A stretch of DNA of 64,000 nucleotides from Onthophagus taurus (GCF_036711975.1 NC_091976.1:3658001-3722000), one strand, 5' to 3'. Counted from the stretch's first letter, positions 12,653-24,416 are shown. Numbers and translations: made by a program. The notes: generated from the sequence alone by a model not told the origin.

Positions 12653-12751
12653 GTATGTATATTAGACCCATTAGCGCTTGCGCATAATTCATTTCCAATT
12701 GTGCAGCCTGTCTGTTAGTATCTGTTATGGTTATATTCACTATCAAAGCGT

Positions 12752-12865
12752 AGATTTGAATTATTCTCTATTCTTCTACATGTTTCGTGTTTTTACATCA
12801 ACAAATTTTTAAGAACTTTTATTTTATATGTATGTTTTATAATAAGTTTTATAGACAAATTAAAA
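12752..12865 (+). repeat. Dispersed repeat C, copy 1 (partner at 22724-22826)
   Basis: The words TTCTACATGTTTC, TTTTTAAGAACTTTTATTT and ATAGACAAATTA recur in the same order at 22724-22826. It is followed here by a short tandem of TCACTTTAAATTTTTAAAT (12867-12920). Confidence 0.55.
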
Positions 12866-12934
12866 TCACTTTAAATTTTTAAATTCACTTTAAATTTTTA
12901 AATTCACTTTAAATTTTATAGAAAAATCACTTTA

Positions 12935-13560
12935 AAGTTTCGATGTGACGTCATCAACCATATTGTACATTTTCGCAGCACCACCGGTAATATCAGTACT
13001 ATCCTTTTCTATTTTCATAGCCCATATACCGACATAACATTAATCCGATAAAATTTATGAAAGAATTAATAATTTGTTTTTGTTACAACGCATATGTTCG
13101 GGTGAAATACCCTTGTTTCTTAGGTTTTCGACGCACAACTTCTAGAATGTCGTTGTTTACCCCATCTACCTGAAAATGTCGGGTTCGAGGGTCCGTCGAA
13201 AAAAAAACTTTACATTCAGATCCAAACGAGTAAGCAGGTAGATGGTAAATAAAGACGTTTTAGTTATTACACGTCGACAACCAAAGGAACAAGGGTATTT
13301 CACCCGAAAATATGCGTTATAGTATCAACAAGTTTCATTTTTACTTATTGGTGTTGTGTGTGGATGTGGAAAAAACAATTAATAGGACTAGTGTTAACTG
13401 TGGTGCTGTGAAAATACATATGTATGTACATAGTTAGCGTTGTTACGTCTCATCGAAACTTTAAAAATCGAAAGTCATCTTTCGGTAAGTTTATCACTTT
13501 TCGTTGATTTTTAAGCGACACGACGATACTTGAAAAAAATTTGATTCTTGTAAGTAAAAT
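12935..13560. repeat. Foldback repeat family A, copy 2, inside the histone spacer
   Basis: The arm at about 13060-13190 (GAAAGAATTAATAATTTG ... ATCTACCTG) returns inverted at about 13240-13350 (CAGGTAGATGG ... CAACAAGTTTC). GTGACGTCAT sits outside the left arm and a related word outside the right arm. Same family as 6400-7515. It lies between the H4 and H2A genes and carries no coding sequence. Confidence 0.6.
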
Positions 13561-13824
13561 AAACACTTTTTTTTGTTGTATCAATTCTTTTCTTTTGTTT
13601 TAATTATCGAATTAGCACCTGTTTCTTTCGTTAGGTACTGCTTGGCGGAAACACGCCATGTTTAAAATGTACATACATATACAATGATATATACATGATA
13701 TATACTTGAAAGAATATATCATGTATAAAAAAGAAAATAATATACATAAATAACATTCAAAAACTTGATCCATTTACACAACCGCAGAGACATCGATAGT
13801 TCGTTATTCGACTATATTTTTTGT

Positions 13825-13840
13825 GGCCCTGAGAAGGGCC
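13825..13840 (-). terminator. Histone 3' stem-loop of H2A
   Basis: The minus strand reads GGCCCTTCTCAGGGCC, 40 bp after the H2A stop. Its stem differs from the GGTTCT type of the other three genes but keeps the six-base-pair stem and a pyrimidine-rich loop. Confidence 0.9.
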
Positions 13841-13879
13841 GTTTTGTTAATATGATGGTGTGGCCAAGTTGTAATTAAA

Positions 13880-14586
<707 letters not shown>

Positions 14587-14958
14587 ATGCCACCGAAAAC
14601 TAGTGGAAAAGCAGCTAAAAAGGCGGGTAAAGCGCAGAAAAACATTTCTAAAACCGACAAAAAGAAGAAGCGCAAGAGGAAGGAAAGCTACGCTATTTAC
14701 ATTTACAAGGTATTGAAGCAAGTTCATCCAGACACTGGCATTTCGAGTAAAGCTATGAGCATCATGAACAGCTTTGTGAATGATATTTTCGAGCGAATTG
14801 CCGCGGAAGCGTCTCGTTTGGCTCATTACAACAAAAGGTCAACGATCACCAGTCGAGAAATCCAGACTGCCGTCAGACTTCTGTTACCTGGAGAATTGGC
14901 AAAGCACGCTGTAAGCGAAGGCACCAAGGCTGTTACCAAGTACACAAGTTCCAAATAA
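14587..14958 (+). CDS. H2B: Histone H2B
   Basis: Complete 123-codon H2B. The lysine-rich tail [20 protein letters not shown] is followed by the histone fold ([40 protein letters not shown]) and the C-terminal AVTKYTSSK bearing the conserved ubiquitination-site lysine. Intronless, divergent to H2A, followed by a stem-loop. Very close to the dipteran H2B sequence as I remember it. No damage. Confidence 0.98.
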   Translation: MPPKTSGKAAKKAGKAQKNISKTDKKKKRKRKESYAIYIYKVLKQVHPDTGISSKAMSIMNSFVNDIFERIAAEASRLAHYNKRSTITSREIQTAVRLLLPGELAKHAVSEGTKAVTKYTSSK

Positions 14959-14992
14959 ATGGCAATATAAACATCCCTACCAAACAACGACC

Positions 14993-15008
14993 GGTTCTTT
15001 TCAGAACC
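14993..15008 (+). terminator. Histone 3' stem-loop of H2B
   Basis: GGTTCTTTTCAGAACC, 35 bp after the H2B stop; same sequence as the H3 and H4 stem-loops. Confidence 0.95.
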
Positions 15009-15059
15009 AAAAATTATTATCTGAATAAAGTATCGCAATTTACAATATTTTTAAGTTAA

Positions 15060-15145
15060 TAGTATTTTTAGTTAATTAAACTAAAACTAGAACTAATAGT
15101 AGCACTATCACTAGAACTAACACTAGGTCTAGAACTAGAAACTTT
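15060..15145. repeat. Degenerate CTAGAACTA-type simple repeat
   Basis: Runs of AACTAGAACTA and CACTAGAACTA words recur about every 6-12 bases just after the histone cluster. Confidence 0.6.
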
Positions 15146-15192
15146 CGGGTTAAGCCGTGCTCTTTTGAAAAAATGTTTGACGTGTTGCAACC

Positions 15193-15243
15193 TTCTTCAG
15201 AAACAAGCTGGAAGTGTTTCGCTTCGAACTTGTTTCTGAAGAA
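15193..15243. repeat. Perfect 15-bp inverted repeat
   Basis: TTCTTCAGAAACAAG (15193-15207) and CTTGTTTCTGAAGAA (15229-15243) are exact reverse complements around a 21-nt loop. Function unknown; it is not a histone-type stem-loop. Confidence 0.7.
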
Positions 15244-15249
15244 TTGTTT

Positions 15250-15834
15250 TTCTTAAATTAAATTTAGGAAAAAAAAATTAAGTGGATGATCATTCTACTA
15301 CGTCCATAGATATGCTAAACCCAAAAATTCCAAAATGTCAAACTAATAACTTGGCAAAAATTCACCCACGCTTCTTCTTTTTACAATGTCTGGTGGTGAT
15401 AAAGAGGAATTTGAATCAACACGAAAAATTATACTAATTAATAAATATGTATAAGTAAATGGGTGACAGCTATAGCTAAAGGACGTAAGGATTGTTCCAG
15501 ATTCCGTGACTGTAACAAACAAAATTAATACAAAATTACCCTAAATAAAAAAACTAGTCTCTTGCAGAAAGAAACAAAAATAAAAAAATAAACACGCAAC
15601 AAGTTAAATATGTGCATATGTTTAAAATTTCTGCGAATTTTTCCAGAAATCTTCAACCATTCTTCGTAAAAGTTACCATTAGAAAATGACCTGGAGTTAA
15701 AACATCGTAATTAGTAGATCCTACTAGTCAGAAACGAAATAAAATTAAGAACGGCTTGTACTTGAATTAAAATCTTTGTAAACCCTCTTTAAAATGAGTT
15801 TTTACTGATCGAATAACTTCTGACTGAAGAATAA
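15250..15834. other. Spacer, no recognised gene
   Basis: AT-rich, no motif recognised. Confidence 0.4.
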
Positions 15835-16090
15835 CGTTAAAAAAGTGCGGATAAGTGAAAAACTTACGAAAAATTTAATTAAAAGCTTCAATGTGACGTC
15901 ACACACACAACACCAATCAATCCGATGAGTAAAACTAAAATTCTACAATATTCTCAAAATTGATGAAAGAATTAACAACTTGTCGATGTTACAACGCATA
16001 TTTTCGGGTGAAATACCCTTGTTTCTTTGGTGTTCGACGTACAACGACTAAAACGTCTTTGTTTACCATTTACCTGCCTACCCCTACCTC
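15835..16090 (+). repeat. Foldback repeat family A, copy 3 (half element)
   Basis: AAAGTGCGGATAAGTGAAAAAC, GTGACGTCAC, GAAAGAATTAACAACTTGT and GCATATTTTCGGGTGAAATA match the left halves of the copies at 6530-6850 and 12935-13190. No inverted return arm is present. Confidence 0.6.
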
Positions 16091-16349
16091 ATTCTAAGAA
16101 AAATCTTACAGAGTCTTAGAGTAAAGTGAATTAATGATTTGTAAATTTGCGTTCTTTTATACTATTTATTTATCAACTATGGTTGGTAAGAAGTTTTGAT
16201 CGAACCTTCCCATTGTTCTTAGCTTTATTTGTTCTTACTTCTAATAAAAGTTAACCTAACTTTTATTCTAAAAGATACATTTAATTTCAAAAACCTTCAC
16301 TCTGGTATATTTATGCTGTCAAAGTAACATGTTAGCTGATTTTCCTTAC

Positions 16350-16976
16350 TGACCGAATATTAAAAAAAAACATTTAATTAACACCCATTGTTTAATGTTA
16401 TTTAATTTTTTATATTCTACTTCTATTTTCTATAACACTAATTAAATCTATCCGCTTAAAAGTTTATTAAAAAATAAAGTTTATTTATGTTACTATGTTT
16501 CGCTTTTTATTTTGGATTAATATTGTTTTTTAAACATCCATACAATTAATACAGTCGTAATATTCGAAAATCACTTAGTAAACTGTATTAAAAAAAAATT
16601 TAATAATTAACGCCATCTATGAGGCGGATGGAAGCTTTGTTTTACTATTTATACAGATTTCTTTACGAATTCCTAATGTTCGAGATAATAAAAATTTAAT
16701 TTTACGTCTAGTTACACGTAATCTTTTCCTACATTCTACGAGTATTCTTGACGCGTTGGCGTCTCAATTTAGTGTTTAATTTCTCGTAAAAGTCGCTTTA
16801 AATCAAGTGCTATTTTATGACAAACTTTATTATTTTTTTATTTTTACAAATACAGCAATTACTACGCTAAATACTTCAATGTGTAGAAAAATGTGTGTAC
16901 TTTAATTCTATGTATTCACTTTTCCATAATAATTTGCCATGAAACTTGGGTAAAAACTAACCTCTACCGGTACAAA
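16350..16976. repeat. Dispersed repeat B, copy 2 (inverted relative to 7926-8572)
   Basis: Reverse-complement partner of the 7926-8572 repeat with the same landmarks (ATGAGGCGGATGGAAG, CGTCTAGTTACACGTAA, TTGGCGTCTCAATTTAG). The two copies bracket the histone cluster in inverted orientation. Confidence 0.75.
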
Positions 16977-18590
16977 TCTAAAATTCTTGATAAATTGAGT
17001 CATGCCATCTGTGAATAAGATACCCAACTATACTTGTTACCAGTTACCAGAAATTTTAGTTTTAGTGACGCATCCCTTTATTGATGTTCTATTGTTATTC
17101 TTATTTATTGTAATTTAATGATTTAATCGTGTCAGCGGTGTTAATGCGGTTAATGCTGTTTTGTTTCCGAACGAAGATAATGTCATTTGGAAGAAGCTTT
17201 TCTGACAAAAAAAGTGTTACCTGCTTTTTCACTATAAACTTTACAAAAATGTCTCAATGGAGTCTTTCTTGTAATCTTTACATTGAATATTATCTATCAA
17301 CATACAGAAAATTGAAGATTTATTACAATTCGGTATTCCAAAGGTGATGTGGAAGATGGTAATGGTGTCATGGTATGGATAAAGTAAGAACCTAAAATAC
17401 CTGATTAAAATCCAAACGCAAAAAAATTAACAAATAGATTTTGTTGTCTCATTGGCCACAATATTACAATTAATTTATTATATGTATATTTTTATGGTAT
17501 TGTTAAATGTATATAATTCTTTTCTATATTTTAGGTGCAAATGAAACATGTTGAAGGATATATGCTAGAGATTAGTATCATTTCTTGGTTGGTTAATTGG
17601 GAACTAACACCCTCAAGGAATTAATTCTTTAATGATAATTAAAGAATACAAACTATGGAGTCACTTCAATTTTTGAAGACAGGTAATATTTGTTATAGTT
17701 CAACAGGTAATAATTATTTTGTGAAAAACTTTGTTCCTAAATTATCTTGTATTAATCTTGTTTTGTGGAAAATGTAGAAATAATAATAAGTAATTTTTTA
17801 TATTAATAATTTAAATCAAAAGAAAAATATTTTTTATTTAAATTGGTAAACCATACAATTAAATACTAAGACAAACAAAAGTAATATTATACAGGTATTT
17901 CACATAAAAACCGACACAGAGCAGGGATATGTAGAAGATAATAAATTAAGATGATTTATGCAACTTACCTCTATACTAAGTTGTACCCTTAAGGAGTTAT
18001 AAGCTTTCAAAGCTGGGTCTTAAATTTTTAAAACATTCAATATCTTAGTAATATATTAAGCTAGAAAAACCAAATTTGGTACTTATATGTTATGAGTGTA
18101 CCAAGGGTATTAATTAGTAGCAAGTTGAGATCAATTGAGGCATTTCAAAGGATTGATTAAGGGTGATGGTCCTTTAAATTTTCACAGATTTTTTAACATT
18201 TTCCTATTTCCTCATTTCATGTGGAATTTAATTCTAACACTTTTTTCACTCTTATTATTTTTTAAAAAACTTTGTCATAAAAAACTGCATAAATATCTTA
18301 ACTTAAAACCGTCGTTAAAGCCAAATGTTAAAGCCCGTTTTTAGAATTTTCTTTAGTTCTATTATGTAATCATTAGTATTTAATGGGAGATTTATTAATT
18401 TATTAAAAAGAATTTTTATCACCCAACGTGATTGTGAAGTTTTGTTGTTTAATTTTATCTTTCAAACGCTTTATCTGTATATTATCCAACAGTTTTGTAA
18501 AATGAATTTATCTTCTTTATGTATTGTGGGGTGAACAATAATTGGGCTTCCATTTTTATAGCTATGTCTGTGGGTCTTATATTGAATTTT
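16977..18590. other. AT-rich spacer, no recognised gene
   Basis: No credible coding region. The open frames at 17129 and 18135 have no recognisable motif. Confidence 0.4.
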
Positions 18591-18639
18591 GAAAATGGAA
18601 AATGAAACTTCTTACTTGCTTTTTTTATAATTTATTTTA

Positions 18640-18682
18640 ACGGTACCAGTTTCGGGAAAAACTCAGTTTCCCATCATCAGCT
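18640..18682 (-). ncRNA. Degenerate hammerhead-like motif, left Penelope terminal repeat
   Basis: The minus strand has CTGATGA (18674-18680), a stem II of GGGAAA/TTTCCC type, GAAAC (GAAA at 18650-18653) and GGTACCGTT. The core and stem II fit a hammerhead. The flanks (CAG before the core, AAAATAA after) do not pair as stem I, so activity is doubtful. Confidence 0.45.
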
Positions 18683-18693
18683 GAAGCTATATA

Positions 18694-20314
18694 CAGGCGG
18701 CCCTGAAACTCAACGTCAAGCGGGCACCGGGTGAGAGGCCAACCCATACCTGTTTTGGTAAAAATAAGAAAAAAATTCCATGTCTCTTAGTTAAGTGGTA
18801 ATAGACATATTTTTGAAAACGTTAAAAATCGGTCCTGTACATCATATCTTTAGGTACTACGGTCAGAAATGTTCGCAATTTAATAGTGATTTTTTTTAAT
18901 AATGTATTCCTTATGAACCATGCTACTGTAGAAGTCACAAATCAAACAACAAAAATCGTTAGTTTTGCAAAAAAATATGTTAATTTGATTGAGTTAAGGT
19001 TGAAAGAATTTATGTCTATCAAGTTTGACACACAATTTCTAAAAACAGGAGTAGTATAACACCCTTGGCAAGTAATTTTAAAAGATGGCCTGTTTAGTCA
19101 AGTTTCCAAAAACACTTGCCATTTTTCTTGTCATAAAAAATATTATTGCCTGTTTTTCTGCAAAAAACACGTTATTTAAAAAATTCATACTTATGTATGT
19201 TATTTGTATTTACGTTTTATTTTTTCTTAACTTTGTTAGAAGATGTGCCAGTCAATACCTACGAACTACAAAATGTGGTTTCAACAAGATGGTTGCTCTT
19301 ATGTCTTGCAAAAAGACTATTTCAAATAAGGTTAACCTAAAGACAAAATTAAACAAACAAGTTTATTTATTATTAATTTTATAGCATTATTTTCTTAAAA
19401 CGAAGGCAAATGCTCAAATTATTTGCCGTCGGCACTAATACAAGCTCTGCATCGTCACAGAAAAGATCTTTTTAGTAGTTGTGCAAATCTCTTTGCATTT
19501 ATTTCTTCTGCTGCTGTATAAATATTGTGGAGCAGTTTGGCAAAATTTTCAATCGGTTTTTAATACACTGTTTCTTTTATGCAATCCTAATAAGAAAATC
19601 AAGGGGATTTACACTCAGAGAATGAGGCGGCCACGTAATCGAACCACGACGCCCAATCCAGTATTCTGTATGCAATCCCGTACAGGACAAGCATAATGAG
19701 CTGGGCAACCATCTTGTTGAAACCACATTTCTCTTTAGATATTGAGTGGCACATCTTCTAACAAAGTTGTTAAATCATTTTGGAGGAAATACAAATAACA
19801 TACGAAAGTAAGAATTTTTTAAATAACGCGTTTTTGGCAGAAAAACAGGCAATAATATTTTTTAGGAAAAGAAAAATGGTAAGTGTTATACCATTTTGGA
19901 ATCTTGACTAAACAGGCCATCTTTTAAAATAACTTGCCAAGGGTGTTGTACTAGTCCTTTGTTTAGAAATCGTGTGTCAAACTTAATAGACATAAATTCT
20001 TTCAACCTTAACTCAATCAAACTGATACTTTTTCTTGCAAAACTAACGACTTTTGTTGTTCGATTTTTGACTGCTATAGTAGCATGGTTCATGAGGAATA
20101 CATTATTAAAAAAATCACTATTAAATTGCGAACATTTCTGACCATAGTACCTAAAGATATGATGTACGGGAACGATTTTTAACATTTACAAAAATGTGTC
20201 TATTACCACTTAACTAAGAAACATAGCATTTTTTTCTTATTTTTACCAGAACAAGTATGGGTTGGCCTCTCACCCGGTGCCCGCTTGACGTTGAGTTTCG
20301 GGACACCTGTCCTG
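18694..20314 (-). mobile_element. Foldback IS630/mariner-like element inserted in the Penelope terminal repeat
   Basis: 1.62 kb flanked by TA on both sides. Arms of roughly 600 bp (18694-~19300 and ~19720-20314) are reverse complements: AAACTCAACGTCAAGCGGGC near 18707 returns as GCCCGCTTGACGTTGAGTTT near 20279. ATTATTGCCTGTTTTTCTGC near 19142 returns near 19850. The loop and inner arm on the minus strand encode transposase scraps: LEDVPLNI, then WFQQDGCPAHYA, then HKRNSVLKTDW. The internal inverted duplication is unusual for this family and suggests a rearranged copy. Confidence 0.7.
19390..19800 (-). pseudogene. IS630/mariner-like transposase fragment
   Basis: On the minus strand, LLEDVPLNI is followed by a stop, then EMWFQQDGCPAHYA. 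This matches the second catalytic Asp block (QxDGAPAHY) of insect IS630-like transposases. Downstream residues (HKRNSVLKTDWKF) fit the C-terminal region of the family with frameshifts. The mirror-image copy in the left arm reads VPVNTYELQNV on the plus strand. Nonfunctional. Confidence 0.6.
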
Positions 20315-20445
20315 TATATATAAAAATGGTTAGTGATAATTAAATAAATGTAAAACGTGAACTTATTGTCAATAAAACTATTTTGGAAACTTTTTTGTTG
20401 TTAAGTAAAATCAATCATTAAAAAATTCTTTAAAACGACGAATAG

Positions 20446-21960
20446 TTAGACAAAGTTATTCGCAAAACTCGTGATATTATAAACACCTGTAAAGAAACAC
20501 TGATTGAACACACACCATCATTAAAAACCAGAAATAACAAATATTTTAACAGTTCCCTTTTCATCAATATGAATCCGACGATTCCAAAGCTTTATTCTTT
20601 ACCCAAACTACATAAGAAAGAAATGCCGATTCGACCTATATATAAACTAGCTAGTTTCACGTTAAACATATTTAAAGAAACAAATTTCAAACCAAATTAT
20701 ACAGTATCAAACTCATTTCAATTTATTGAACGAATAAAAAATATAGACTTTAGAAACAAAGTTATAGTCTCCTTCGACGTAACTAACTTATTTTCTAACA
20801 CTCCAATAGATATCACACTGAAACTAACTAATGAGCTTTTTTCATCAAATTTTAAAAATAACACAGACATAATTAAACATTTAAACATCATTCTAAAACA
20901 TGTCATCACTCAGAATTACTGCTCTTTTAACGGAGAATTCTGTAATATTGTAGAAGGTTTACCAATGGAAATGCCTCTTTCAGGAATACTTGCCGACATG
21001 TACCTTGATCACATCGAAAATGACAAAATAATTAACAGCTCAAACCCTTATAACATTTATATTTAACCATTGGATAAGATACGTTGATGGTGTTTTTTTG
21101 GTTTGGGGGAAATAGAGATACGTTAAATGATTTTTTAGATTACTTAAACAACTTACATCTAAAATTAAACTTTACTATTGAAATAGAAGAAAATAAGACA
21201 TTAAATTTTCTAGATCTAACCGTGAAATGCTTAGAAGATGGCAAATTAGAATTTGATATTTTTAGAAAACCATCAATGCTACCAACAACCATTCCTTATG
21301 ACTCTGTCCACCCTCCCAACCAAAAACTAGCCAATTTCAGGTTTCTGATAAACAGGCTCTTAAAATATCCTTTGTCAGAAGATAACAAAATCAAGGAATA
21401 TAATTACATACATGATCTAGCGGCTCAGAATGGATTCCCTAATAAAATAATAAATAATCTTTTTAGAAAAGTACATATTCAAACAGATCCACTATATCTT
21501 AAACCTGAAAAAACAAAAAACATATACAAGCCTATCACTTTTAACAATATCACTTTTAAAGTTCAATCTTCTCAATGTATAACATTTTATTGGCATTCTC
21601 CAACAACAACAATTTACTTCGAATCTTTTCTAACTGTCATAATAAAAACAACGATAAACTGAAGGAAAGTGGTGTCTACTCTATTACATGTTCTGAGTGT
21701 GAATGTATTTATGTTAGACAAACAGGAAGAAAGCTTGAAAAGCGAATTCATGAACATAAAACTAAAGAAAACTGAAATGTTTACAAACATGTAGCAGAAA
21801 CAAAACATAAAATAGATGATGAAAATGTGAATCTCATACATAAATGCGAAAAAGGCTTTATGCTTGATTTATTGGAATCATTGGAAATTCACAAACATAA
21901 AGTTAAAAACAAACATAAGTTACTTAATGAATAAATTCAATTGCAACATAAACCTCTTTA
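20446..21960 (+). pseudogene. Penelope-like reverse transcriptase / GIY-YIG endonuclease, broken
   Basis: RT begins near 20446. Motifs include PKLYSLPKLHKKEMPIRPI (20590s), VIVSFDVTNLFSNTPID (catalytic D of motif A), GLPMEMPLSGILADMYL, and after a frameshift near 21066 RYVDGVFLVWG. The last matches the YVDD box but its second Asp is Gly. Then FLDLTVKC, IFRKPSMLPTTIPYDS and the thumb/linker. After a second frameshift near 21575 comes the GIY-YIG block ESGVYSITCSECECIYVRQTGRKLEKRIHEH, in which the usual G of YIGQTGR is R. Loss of the RT aspartate, two frameshifts and a stop at 21774 mean no activity. A related C-terminal half is at 28961-29735 (-). Confidence 0.85.
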
Positions 21961-22188
21961 CATGTATTTAAAAGACATAACATCATAATACCAGCTCAAC
22001 AAAACAAGTTCTTCCTCTTTCAAATATTTCAATACCTCTTTTCCTTCCGAAATACAACCAGTCGTTTCTTCATAATGATCAAGTATAGAACTAATAACAT
22101 CTATAACAAACTTTTTAACGTGTTCGTGACTCGTTTATATGTATGTAGAAATGTCATTTACATTTTAAGATATATTTAGAGATATATT

Positions 22189-23160
22189 AGGTTCGTTCCA
22201 ACCGTACTTTTGACTGCCAATTGACAGTCTCCAGCCTGCGCAGTTGAAAAGTTTTTTAAAAAATTATACAGATTGGTCAGAAATTTTCCCCGAATTTCCC
22301 TATCTCGAAAAGTCGAAAACTTCATTTTTTTAAATGGCAACCCTAATTTGAGGGTTGCTTTTCAAGTATTATGTAAGCTATGGGTCGTCCCTGTGCATAC
22401 TTTGGGAATATTTGGCCGGACTCGAGTGTAATTTCGAAAAATTATTTTTATTGTGAAGGGTTGTATCTGCCCAAATTTTCGAAATGACTCAAATAATTGA
22501 AAAATGGTGCACTCTAGACATAGAAACATAAAAATTGTTAAAATAACGAAGTTGGGGTCCATTTCCGGTATAACCGCAAGTTGGAGAAATCTGAAAATAT
22601 TTTAGCTGCAACGAGCACTTCGGGTAAACCCGTATGCAAATTTTCACAAAAATAGTGCCAGTAGTTTGCCATATAGATATAAGACTCAGCTCGTCGTGAC
22701 AGACCCTGTACATTTGAATTTGGATTATTCTCTACTCTTTTACATGTTTCTGGTGTTTTGTTTAACAAATTTTTAAGAACTTTTATTTCATATGTTTGTT
22801 TTATGATAAGTTTCATAGACAAATTAATCAAAAAAGTGTAAAAACATGCATATTTTTATTTCATTTTTCTAGTAAGGGTTATTACGTTCTTTTACATTTC
22901 TAATTAATGCTACTTTAGTTCATTATTGTTAAAAAAATGAGTAAATGGATTTCGTTTGAAATGGTAAATTGTGGTTGCAGCGCTAACTATCGGCAGGGTT
23001 GGATATAAAACGTACATAGAAATTTCAAACCGTTCCAACAGCGTTGACGAAATGTACGCGTACACGAACGTGTCCATAGACGAACATGCGCAGAAAAAAG
23101 TCCTGTACTAGTCGTGAACGCGTACACGACGAGTCAAATTTGTGCGGTTGGAACGAACCT
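22189..23160. mobile_element. Nonautonomous DNA transposon with TIR AGGTTCGTTCCAACCG
   Basis: Begins AGGTTCGTTCCAACCG and ends CGGTTGGAACGAACCT. About 970 bp, no transposase. It contains repeat C copy 2 at 22724-22826. The same terminus, with one change, bounds the 163-bp MITE at 4494-4656. It sits inside the 3' part of the Penelope-like element. Confidence 0.7.
22724..22826 (+). repeat. Dispersed repeat C, copy 2
   Basis: Same-orientation partner of 12752-12865 (TTTTACATGTTTC, TTTTTAAGAACTTTTATTT, ATAGACAAATTA). Confidence 0.55.
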
Positions 23161-23281
23161 ATTGAGAGATTAATTTTTCTTTAACAACAAAAAAGTTTCC
23201 AAAATAGTTTTATTGATAGTAAGTTCAGGTTTTATATTTATTTGATTATCACTAACCATTTTTATATATATATAGCTTCAG

Positions 23282-23330
23282 CTGATGATGGGAAACTGAG
23301 CTTTTCCCGAAACTGGTACCGTTAAAATAA
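23282..23330 (+). ncRNA. Degenerate hammerhead-like motif, right Penelope terminal repeat
   Basis: CTGATGA (23282-23288), stem II GGGAAA...TTTTCCC, GAAAC, then GGTACCGTT. Identical in layout to the left copy at 18640-18682 and inverted relative to it. Stem I pairing is absent. Confidence 0.45.
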
Positions 23331-23492
23331 ATTATAAAAAAAGCAAGTAAGAAGTTTCATTTTCCATTTTCAAAATTTGTAAAGTTGCAACATGGATTTT
23401 CAAACTAAACTTATATTGAATGGTAAATTTTGTTTATGGCTAGAGTTTAGGATGTTAGTCTCTATAAAATTGAACTGAACATCGCTCATATT

Positions 23493-23744
23493 TGTAAGAC
23501 GGGGAATTTCGGTTCGCCTTGACGTTGGATTGGTAGTGCGGGAGGTTGTGTCGTAGTTCGTCGGGAGGGGGGAAGAAAGGGACAGTCGGGGTTTGAAACC
23601 GAACGTGTGTGTTACGAAGAGAGGTTAAGAGAAAGACTATTCAGAGATTGTCGTAGTTTATTCGATTATTATCGTATATATACTTTTTCATGAGGATAAA
23701 TTAAATAGAGTTCTCAGTCTTGTGTGTGGTATTTATTTCTTACA
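23493..23744 (+). repeat. 5' LTR
   Basis: 252 bp starting TGTAAGACGGGG and ending TATTTCTTACA, with the short terminal inverted repeat TGTAAG/CTTACA. A 92-bp part recurs at 25396-25487. Confidence 0.7.
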
Positions 23745-24050
23745 CATCAGAAGTGGGATTTTCCAAAAAAAACGTGCTGTAGGGCGAAAACTGTGGGCAA
23801 GTTTATCAACAAACACGAGTGACCGGTGAAAAGTCGGTGTAAAAACATATCGTGAGTCGTTATGAGTGAAGACAAAGGTATGAATAAACAACGCACGACG
23901 GCGGGAGTTGGCGGTTTTGCGTTCGAATTATCGGATGGTGGACGTGAGCGTTCAACGAGCGAGGGAGCCATGGTTGGAATGATGGCGACAATGAGGGAGA
24001 TGTTACGCGAAATGACGGCTTAGCGCAAACCGTCTTCACAATTCCAAATA

Positions 24051-24416
24051 ATGCCGGATCTGACGAAAACGGTAGATACATTCGATGGTGATCGAGATCT
24101 ATCGCGAGCGGTAGACTGGCTGACGAGCGTAAAAACCAGTGCGGTGCTTTACAAGTGGCCGGAATCCGTGAAAATCGAGACTGCTCGATCGCATTTGCTC
24201 GATAAAATGAGTCACGTCGACGCATTGTCGAGGGCACCAAACGACGAAAGTGTAGATGTGGAAGAATCGTACTTGGAGAGAGGAGAAATTATGGAAATCA
24301 TGACAGAAGAAGATTATGTAACCACCATCCAGTATGCTGACTCAGACCTGAAGAAGAAAATAGCGGTGTTGAAGAGAACTGTTGATGCAATCATGCGGGA
24401 TTATTTATTGGAATGA
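24051..24416 (+). pseudogene. gag start joined in frame to an RNase H-end segment
   Basis: 121 open codons. The first 45 or so (MPDLTKTVDTFDGD..AVDWLTSVKTSAVLYKWPESVKIETARSHL) look like the start of a Gypsy gag. Then comes LDKMSHVDALSRAP, the conserved sequence between RNase H and integrase in Gypsy pol (H-x-DALSR). An in-frame deletion of most of gag-pol has joined the two. The part after that reads into the integrase N-terminal region. Confidence 0.65.

Larger units (their letters stand above)
18598..23372 (+). mobile_element. Penelope-like element flanked by inverted terminal repeats, with two insertions
   Basis: The left terminal repeat is 18598-18693 continued at 20315-20404. The right one is 23181-23372 in opposite orientation. 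Removing 18694-20314 together with one TA makes the left repeat colinear with the right one (CATTTTTATATATA-TAGCTTCAGCTGATG). The coding body at 20446-21960 has Penelope-type RT and GIY-YIG regions. A second insert, a MITE, occupies 22189-23160. Inverted terminal repeats and GIY-YIG are typical of Penelope-like elements. Coding damage means this copy is dead. Confidence 0.75.

Noticed and set aside
15193-15243. Hairpin after H2B as an additional histone processing signal
   Set aside because: Stem of 15 bp and 21-nt loop do not fit the histone stem-loop consensus, and the H2B gene already has its own stem-loop at 14993-15008.
17129-17347. 72-codon open frame
   Set aside because: No motif and no supporting neighbours.
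22362-22831. Overlapping minus-strand open frames
   Set aside because: They lie within a nonautonomous transposon, overlap one another in several frames and have no protein-family signature.
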